Shown in pieces: positions 60,683 through 64,000 of a DNA stretch of 64,000 bases. The notes under the pieces are model-generated. The model did no database searches. It had not been told where the DNA came from and saw only the letters and a list, made by a program, of their open reading frames with translations. Each line of letters starts with the position of its first letter. Position 1 is the first letter of the stretch. This DNA is from Salinispora fenicalii (GTDB taxonomy: Bacteria > Actinomycetota > Actinomycetes > Mycobacteriales > Micromonosporaceae), in assembly GCF_000514815.1 (NCBI RefSeq), contig NZ_KI911471.1:435062-499061 (forward strand). Reading direction: 5' to 3'. Both the position numbers and the translations under genes were made by a program.

Positions 60683-62125
60683 ATGTCCACGTATCACGAC
60701 AGCCAACGACCGCCGCGGGGCCGGCGACGGTCTCGACGGCTGCTCGCCGGCGGGCTGGTCGCCAGTGGCTTAGTCGTCGGAGCGGCGGGGCTGGGCGGCG
60801 CGGCCGCGGCGCACGAGCGGCCACCCGGCGGCGAGAACGCCGCCGTGGCCCGAGGGGACTCCGCCCATGACCGGGGCGGGAAGTCCAGGGCGATCCCGGT
60901 GCCCTGCGACAGCGCCAAGCTGATCGCCGCGTTGGTCCGGGTCAACGCCGAGGGCGGCGGGGTGTTGCGGCTGGCACCGAGGTGCACCTATCGGCTCACC
61001 GACGCCTTCCAAGAGCCCGACCAGTACGACGGTGGGATCCGGGACGCGCGGGAAGCGGCGGACTCGGCGGAGAATCCCGGCGAGGCCGACGACAAGCCGC
61101 CCCGGAACCCCGCCGACGACAAGGCCGGGCTGCCGGTCATCTACCACCCGGTCACCATCGAAGGCGAGCAGGCCACGATCGAACGTGCGCACGACGCCGA
61201 GGTGTTCCGCTTCTTCACCGTCCGTGATGGCGGTGAGCTAACCCTGCGTAACGTTCGGCTCGTCGGCGGTCGCTCTGACGCCGAGGGGGGCGCCGTCCAC
61301 GTGGTACACGGCGCATCGGCGACGATCGAGCGGGTGACGGCGGTGCACAACGCCTCATCCTCGGCGGAGGGCGGCGGGGGAGCACTGTTCAACGACGGGA
61401 ACATGGTCGTTCGGGACAGCACGCTCATCGACAACCACGCCTACGGGTCGGAGGGCAAGGGCGGGGGCCTGCTCAACAACGGGGTGCTGACCCTGCACTC
61501 CTCGACCTTTAAAGGCAACAGCGCCACCGCCTACGGCGGCGGACTGGGCAACTATCAGGCCGCGGCGGAGGTGCACACGAGTACCTTCACACACAACTCG
61601 GCGAGGCAGGGCGGTGGCCTGGCAAGCTTCTCCGCCCGGACCCGGGTCTCCGACTCCAAGGTCGTCGACAACAGGGCGGAAACCGGAGGCGGAATCGCGA
61701 ACTCGGACGCGCTGATCTACCTGCGCGGGATGCAGGTCCGGGACAACATCGCCACCGGTGACGGCGGTGGCATCTCCACCTTCCAGGGTCTGGTGCCCCT
61801 GGACGACAGCGTGGTGGTGGGCAACACCGCACACGGTTCCGGCGGCGGCATCCACGCGACCAAGTCGAACCTGCTGGTTCGAGACAGTAAGGTTCGGAAC
61901 AACCACGCCGTCGAGGAGAAGTCCATCGGCGGTGGGATCGCGGTCAGCATGGGCCGGGTCGCGCTCTACCGCAGCCAGGTCGTCGAGAACCAGTCGACGT
62001 TGCCCGCTGGTGGCCTGAATGTGGACAAGGCGCAGGCGACGGTGGACTCGAAGAGCGTCATCGTGAAGAACGAGCCGACCAACTGCCTGGGCAGCACCAG
62101 TCCGGTACCGAACTGCTTCCGGTAG
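60683..62125 (+). CDS. Secreted parallel beta-helix protein, second of a divergent pair
   Basis: A 480-residue paralogue of the protein at 58878. Arg-rich N-terminus (RGRRRSRRLLAGG) then a hydrophobic core and an Ala-His cleavage region give a signal peptide, possibly Tat-like. About ten Gly-Gly-Gly-Leu/Ile turns follow. A charged insert (about residues 112-150, rich in Asp/Glu/Pro) separates the N-terminal cap from the first turns and is absent in the paralogue. The Cys pairs VPCDSAKLI/RCTYRL and NCLGSTSPVPNCFR correspond to those of the first protein. AGGAGAG precedes the ATG by 6 nt. It may be coordinately regulated with its partner. Confidence 0.85.
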   Translation: MSTYHDSQRPPRGRRRSRRLLAGGLVASGLVVGAAGLGGAAAAHERPPGGENAAVARGDSAHDRGGKSRAIPVPCDSAKLIAALVRVNAEGGGVLRLAPRCTYRLTDAFQEPDQYDGGIRDAREAADSAENPGEADDKPPRNPADDKAGLPVIYHPVTIEGEQATIERAHDAEVFRFFTVRDGGELTLRNVRLVGGRSDAEGGAVHVVHGASATIERVTAVHNASSSAEGGGGALFNDGNMVVRDSTLIDNHAYGSEGKGGGLLNNGVLTLHSSTFKGNSATAYGGGLGNYQAAAEVHTSTFTHNSARQGGGLASFSARTRVSDSKVVDNRAETGGGIANSDALIYLRGMQVRDNIATGDGGGISTFQGLVPLDDSVVVGNTAHGSGGGIHATKSNLLVRDSKVRNNHAVEEKSIGGGIAVSMGRVALYRSQVVENQSTLPAGGLNVDKAQATVDSKSVIVKNEPTNCLGSTSPVPNCFR

Positions 62126-62150
62126 TACCACTCACGGCCGGTTGGGTGAA

Positions 62151-62191
62151 CGACCGTACCGGGAACGGCTTCGCCGCTCCCGGTGCGGTCG
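62151..62191 (+). terminator. Nested hairpin after the second beta-helix gene
   Basis: CGACCG (62151-62156) pairs with CGGTCG (62186-62191), CCGGGA (62159-62164) pairs with TCCCGG (62178-62183), and an inner GGC/GCC closes the TTC loop. It starts 26 bp after the stop and precedes a U-rich stretch (TGTATCTGTCT), so it is a good terminator candidate. Confidence 0.7.
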
Positions 62192-62259
62192 TGTATCTGT
62201 CTGCCCGCGCCGCCGGCGGGCGCTCTCCGGGGCGTCCGCGCCACCGAAGGGTGGCACCC

Positions 62260-62979
62260 TCAGGCCCCCGCGCTGCCCCCGGTGGCCGGCGCCCCCGCTG
62301 GCTCGACCGTCGCGGCCAGCACCTTCGCCTGCTGTGGCCAGGTTGGCAGACTCGCCGCGCCACGCAGGCCGGCGCCGCGAATCAGGTCCCGCAGCGCCGG
62401 TTCGTCCAGCTCGGCGAGTTGCTGGTAGGTACGGATGCCGGCGGCCTGCAGCGCCGCGGCCATCTTCGGTCCGATTCCCTGGATCCGGCGGAAGTCGTCG
62501 GCGGCGTCAGGCTCCAGCTCGGGCGCCGCGGAGCCCGGTTCGTGCCCAGGCTCGGTGGCAACCGGCGCTACCTCCGCCAGCTCGGTTTCGGAGGCCGCCG
62601 GCGGTGGCGCGACCACCGGGGGTGCCACCGTGTCGGCGGCGCCTGGCGCGGGCTGGCTACTGTCGGCCACCGGAGCGTGCTCCGGGTCCGCGGCCGGGTC
62701 GGTCTGCGCCGACGCGGGTGCGGTTTGCTCCGGTGCGGCAGCGGTCTGCTCCGGTGCTGACTCGGTCGCGCTGGAACGATCGGTGCTGGTGCTGGTGCTG
62801 GTGCTGGTGTCAGCGGAAGTGGACGCGGGTTCGCCTACGGCTGTTGTTGTCGTCGACACCGGCGTAGCCTCCGCAGTGTTGCCAGCCCGCGCGGCGTTTC
62901 GCCGGCCGCGGACCACCCAGCCGGCAGCGGCGCCCACCAGCAGGGCCACGACAATTAACGGCCAGTCCGACCAGGCCAC
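62260..62979 (-). CDS. Membrane-anchored protein with a C-terminal helix-hairpin-helix domain
   Basis: A 239-residue protein. Residues 8-25 (LIVVALLVGAAAGWVVRG) are a single membrane span near the N-terminus. Residues 40-155 are a low-complexity linker of Ser, Thr, Ala, Pro and Glu. Residues about 160-222 have DDFRRIQGIGPKMAAALQAAG, a helix-hairpin-helix fold like the small DNA- or protein-binding domains found in polymerases and in actinobacterial proteins of unknown role. ATG start at 62979 with GGGGAGG upstream. It stands alone between convergent and distant neighbours. The function is unknown. Confidence 0.8.
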   Translation of the reverse strand: MAWSDWPLIVVALLVGAAAGWVVRGRRNAARAGNTAEATPVSTTTTAVGEPASTSADTSTSTSTSTDRSSATESAPEQTAAAPEQTAPASAQTDPAADPEHAPVADSSQPAPGAADTVAPPVVAPPPAASETELAEVAPVATEPGHEPGSAAPELEPDAADDFRRIQGIGPKMAAALQAAGIRTYQQLAELDEPALRDLIRGAGLRGAASLPTWPQQAKVLAATVEPAGAPATGGSAGA

Positions 62980-63191
62980 GGCAGACCTCCCCTTTTCGTT
63001 GGTGAGTTAGTCGAGAAAGCTCGCCGCAGCTTGCCACATCTTCGATGCGGTACGACAGCATGGCCTGGTAGCCCAGCACGTAGCTGAACCGGATCCCACC
63101 CCTGGTGGCTGCAGCGTGACACAACGTCGACTAGTCGGTCCGTAGTGACCGGACGGCCCGGACCTCAGCGCCCTGGAGCCCGGCCGTGGCG

Positions 63192-64000
63192 TCAATCCTC
63201 CTCCTCGCCCCGGTAGCTGTAGAAGTCATCGACAAACCGCCGGGCGAGCCGCGGTACCCGGCTGGTGATGCCGAAGTAGCCGCGGGCACCGAGTAGAGCG
63301 AGTCGCCCGACGACCGGCTTGTACATGGGGTCGTCGCCGCTGGTGCCGCTGCGGTTCAACGAGTCGGCCACCCGCGCGAAGCCGTATGGCAGCATGGCTG
63401 CCTCGTAGTCGGCTACCGCCTGCAACAGCGTCTTCTCTCCGGCGGCGGTGCGGCGTAGCTGCCGGTTCAGCAGGGCGGCGTCCCGTAGGGCGGTGTTCGC
63501 ACCCACCCCGCGCCCCGGTGTCATCGTGTGGATGGCGTCGCCGAGCAGAGTGACGGTGCTGCTCTTCCACGGTGGAACCGGTTCGCTGGTGGAGACCTTG
63601 ACCGGCAGGGCACTGGCCGGATCGGCGAGGACCAACAGCCGGCGCAGGTGCGGGTGCCAATTTTGGGTGAGACTGAGCGCGGTCTGGATCAACTCCTCGC
63701 CGCGGAGCCGCATGATGTCGGGCGGGAACCGGCGAGCGGTACTCCAGACAACCAGGTTCACGTTGTCGCGGGTGCTGTCGTGTGCCCGGCCCGGCCAGCT
63801 GTTCAGCAGGGCCGCCTCGGCTGGGTCGAGGCCGCTCTTGAGCGCGCCGGAGCGGTCCCATGGAAACTCCATGACATGCAGGACACCCATCACGCCGCCG
63901 CTGCCGAAGATGAGCGAGATGCCTTTCTCGATCCGCTCCGGCAGCAGGGTCCGTACCTCCTCGGTGAACGGAATTCGGGTAGCGATGTTGATGGTGCCCG
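63192..64000 (-). CDS. FAD-dependent aromatic-type monooxygenase, C-terminal part
   Basis: The frame is open to the right edge, so the N-terminus with the GxGxxG FAD-binding start is outside the window; 268 codons are visible plus a partial codon. The second FAD motif, TVTLLGDAIHTMTPGRGVGANTALRDA, is diagnostic of the UbiH/PHBH-type hydroxylases. These oxidise an aromatic or polyketide with NAD(P)H and oxygen. The visible part has no neighbours that define the substrate. A GTG at 63893 also begins a long frame, but sequence upstream of it (IATRIPFTEEVRTLLPE) clearly continues the fold, so it is not the start. Confidence 0.85.
   Translation of the reverse strand, partial: GTINIATRIPFTEEVRTLLPERIEKGISLIFGSGGVMGVLHVMEFPWDRSGALKSGLDPAEAALLNSWPGRAHDSTRDNVNLVVWSTARRFPPDIMRLRGEELIQTALSLTQNWHPHLRRLLVLADPASALPVKVSTSEPVPPWKSSTVTLLGDAIHTMTPGRGVGANTALRDAALLNRQLRRTAAGEKTLLQAVADYEAAMLPYGFARVADSLNRSGTSGDDPMYKPVVGRLALLGARGYFGITSRVPRLARRFVDDFYSYRGEEED

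Overview
The window comes from a high-GC actinobacterium. Gene content and order suggest a Micromonosporaceae genome, quite possibly Salinispora: a desferrioxamine-type desABCD locus with a penicillin-acylase-family gene beside it, an IdeR/DmdR-type iron box, an actinobacterial Zur, a long cobalamin operon, GTG starts, and 1-8 nt stop/start overlaps throughout the operons. The genus is an inference from context; no ribosomal marker lies in the window.

Layout. 1-2001: the 3' end of a flippase-fold membrane protein, then a GTP cyclohydrolase II and a stand-alone RibD-type reductase. 2029-14141: a divergent siderophore locus. The left (-) operon holds two FecCD permeases, an ATPase, a penicillin-acylase-family hydrolase and a DesC-like acyltransferase. 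The right (+) operon holds the binding lipoprotein and desABCD. One iron box sits in the 65-bp gap. 14207-17293: a (-) molybdate operon (modC, modB, modA and a small HTH-Mop protein). 17573-19272: zur and a YbdK-type carboxylate-amine ligase, convergent with an N-acetylglutaminylglutamine amidotransferase-like gene (19349-21130). 21526-24071: a two-gene ABC exporter. 24098-25042: an unrecognised protein with five 11-residue repeats. 25229-29657: two paralogous MFS genes flanking a CatB-like acetyltransferase and a LacI regulator, with a perfect 16-bp palindrome before the second MFS gene. 30005-33952: a hydroxypyruvate-isomerase-like gene, an FAD dehydrogenase and a divergent PucR regulator.

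34515-51204 is a cobalamin regulon. A cobalamin riboswitch is followed by a 61-codon reading frame with a strong ribosome binding site, then twelve tightly coupled genes: cobN, a fused ChlI/ChlD chelatase, cobO, cobB, cobI, cobM, cbiD, cobL(cbiET), cbiG-cobJ, a 2[4Fe-4S] ferredoxin, cobH and a cbiX-cobA fusion with a His-rich hinge. The set mixes 'late cobalt' (CobN) and 'early cobalt' (CbiX, CbiD, CbiG) enzymes; cobG, cobF and cobK are not in the operon.

51266-64000: two crcB fluoride channel genes, a PaaI-like thioesterase, a class 3 cyclase/NTPase gene whose frame runs antisense through the whole thioesterase gene, a divergent LuxR-family ATPase regulator, a DUF5995-like gene, two divergent secreted beta-helix proteins, a membrane-anchored helix-hairpin-helix protein, and an FAD monooxygenase cut by the window end. 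I saw no rRNA, tRNA, CRISPR array, transposase or integrase. The window reads as stable chromosome with several lineage-specific insertions.
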